Origin: Candidatus Latescibacterota bacterium
GTDB lineage: Bacteria > Latescibacterota > UBA2968 > UBA8231
Direction: 5' to 3'
Length of the DNA stretch: 64,000 nucleotides
Assembly: GCA_022826515.1 (NCBI GenBank)
Contig: JAJDUT010000083.1
Location: 62,001 to 126,000, forward strand
Every line of letters begins with the position of its first letter. The first letter of the stretch is position 1. The notes under the pieces are model-generated. The model saw only the letters and a program-made list of their open reading frames with translations, was not told where the DNA came from and made no database searches. A program made the translations under genes and the position numbers. This document shows, one piece after another, positions 63,053-64,000 of the stretch.

Positions 63053-63790
63053 ATGACAATGAAGAAGGACTGGTGCGCCGAGGAATTTCGCTGCATGGTC
63101 GCCCTCGGCGAGAGCACCACGGCTGGCGGCTGGAGCACCGCTCCCGATCGCTGCTGGGTGCCTTTCCTGGGCGCGCTCATCAACGACTTTCAGACCACGC
63201 CTATGCGGGTCGTCAACTCTGGAATCGGTGCCAACCTCATCGCCAAGCGCAGCCCGGCGTATGAGGAGAGCGGCAAGCCGGCTGCCGACGAGCGCCTCGA
63301 CAAACACGTCCTCTCCCACGACCCCGACCTGCTCGCGATTTCCTATGGCCTCAACGACGCCCGGGGCGGTACGCCATTGGCCCAGTTTTGCGAGGACCTC
63401 GCCCTGCTCGTGGGGCGCGTGCGCCAATTCGGGAATCCGCTCATCCTGTTGCTTGGACCCTACTTCATGACCGATTTCACCGTTGGGGGGAAGACTTGGA
63501 GCCACGCCGATCTGCCCCTATTCAGGCGCTTCAACGCGGCCACGGCCGAGGTGGCGGCACAACTCGACTGTCTGTACGTCGATCTGCTGGCCGCGAGCGG
63601 TGAAGCGCCTTGGATGGTCCACTACGACGGCGTGCACCAGAACGACCTCGGCCACCGGATCGTCGCCAACCGCATCTTCGAGGTGCTGGCCCAGCATTGT
63701 TCCTGCTTGGCGAAGCGAACTCGGCAGGCCGAGCAGACCAGTCCGAGGTGGAGGGACGAGTCGGTGTTGAAGTCCGACTACGGCTTCTGA
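63053..63790 (+). CDS. SGNH/GDSL-type hydrolase
   Basis: 245 residues, no signal peptide. Block I has GES (ALGESTTAGGW) where GDS is usual. Block II glycine lies in NSGIGANL, block III asparagine in YGLNDARGG, and the catalytic Asp-His pair in HYDGVHQND. It is an esterase or acylhydrolase with unknown substrate. It follows the NYN gene by 4 bp and precedes an oxidoreductase by 21 bp, so all may be co-transcribed. Confidence 0.85.
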   Translation: MTMKKDWCAEEFRCMVALGESTTAGGWSTAPDRCWVPFLGALINDFQTTPMRVVNSGIGANLIAKRSPAYEESGKPAADERLDKHVLSHDPDLLAISYGLNDARGGTPLAQFCEDLALLVGRVRQFGNPLILLLGPYFMTDFTVGGKTWSHADLPLFRRFNAATAEVAAQLDCLYVDLLAASGEAPWMVHYDGVHQNDLGHRIVANRIFEVLAQHCSCLAKRTRQAEQTSPRWRDESVLKSDYGF

Positions 63791-63811
63791 CCAAAAGGAG
63801 GTATGAGCGCC

Positions 63812-64000
63812 ATGATTCGCGTCGCTATCGCCGGCTGCCATCGCCAGATTCTGCGCAAGCCGACGAGCCACAATTTCGCCTCTGCCTTCTGTGCCCATCC
63901 CGACGCGGAAGTCGTCGGCGTCTTCGATTATGGCGAGCGGGAGCGCACAGAATTCGTCGAGTGCTGGCGGGATGTGTGGGGAGAGGTGCCGACCTTTGAC
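63812..64000 (+). CDS. Gfo/Idh/MocA-like oxidoreductase, N-terminus only (window edge)
   Basis: 63 residues are visible from the ATG at 63812, which has AAAAGGAGG at good spacing; the ATG at 63803 is too close to that site. MIRVAIAGCHRQILRKPTSH, then SAFCAHPDAEVVGVFDYGER, fits the start of a Rossmann domain with the cofactor-binding acid in VFDYG. The usual GxGxxG loop is degenerate (AGCHRQI), so cofactor binding may differ. The rest lies outside the window. Confidence 0.6.
   Translation, partial: MIRVAIAGCHRQILRKPTSHNFASAFCAHPDAEVVGVFDYGERERTEFVECWRDVWGEVPTFD

Overview
The window looks like a chromosomal segment of an uncultured, moderately GC-rich Gram-negative bacterium. An outer membrane is implied by two large predicted beta-barrel proteins, a TonB-dependent receptor, an RND efflux pair and a SurA-like periplasmic foldase. 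Several traits fit uncultured FCB/PVC-type lineages of the Latescibacterota or Poribacteria kind: five phytanoyl-CoA-dioxygenase-like (PhyH) genes, a DUF6785-type membrane protein, FlgD-like 'NGDGxND' or 'NYPNPFN' C-terminal domains on secreted proteins, CotH/lamin-tail proteins, and many toxin-antitoxin genes. The taxonomic placement is an inference. No rRNA, tRNA, CRISPR array or complete insertion sequence was recognised.

Layout: (1-3,020, -) a heterodimeric ABC exporter, one half cut by the window edge. (3,109-4,478, +) a PhyH enzyme and a small exported protein. (4,560-6,085, -) a toxin-antitoxin island with a HepT/MntA pair, an antitoxin-like ORF with an apparently foreign tail, HigA with a higB remnant, and a 60-bp direct repeat. 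(6,129-10,140, -) a carbohydrate-type ABC importer with a PhyH gene. (10,221-12,121, -) two tandem secreted CBM9-like proteins. (12,242-28,311, -) a long, tightly spaced surface-protein operon: SurA-like lipoprotein, three discoidin/FlgD-like exported proteins, two paralogous outer-membrane proteins and a membrane-TPR protein. (28,398-32,582) a DUF6785 membrane protein and an alkaline-phosphatase-superfamily enzyme, divergent, with heptanucleotide repeat arrays beside both starts. (32,714-37,744) Phd/PIN, an aldo-keto reductase, a serine hydrolase, two PhyH paralogues and VapBC. (37,850-43,354) a DUF2089 regulator, a CotH surface protein, a fifth PhyH, an mgtE/brnT fragment mosaic, BrnA and an orphan HigA. 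(43,556-50,840) SurE, a GPP34-P450 fusion and an RND efflux operon. (51,126-55,533) an enolase-superfamily enzyme, a small beta-barrel protein and two LacI-type proteins, one lacking its DNA-binding domain. (55,570-58,772) a TPP riboswitch, a TonB-dependent receptor and thiamine pyrophosphokinase. (58,815-60,613) a TIGR04255 cassette. (60,797-64,000) a radical-SAM remnant, Gfo/Idh oxidoreductases, a NYN-cold-shock protein and an SGNH hydrolase.

How the parts may work together: the 12-28 kb block reads as one production line for surface proteins. A foldase leads, then exported proteins sharing one C-terminal domain and the same last residues, paired with outer-membrane proteins that share a C-terminal strand. 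The riboswitch operon reads as TPP-controlled thiamine salvage. The PhyH enzymes, ABC importer, aldo-keto reductase, enolase-type enzyme and Gfo/Idh proteins suggest scavenging and oxidation of diverse organic molecules. Three of the five PhyH proteins show H-x-G where an iron-binding H-x-D is expected, which is the main enzymological surprise.
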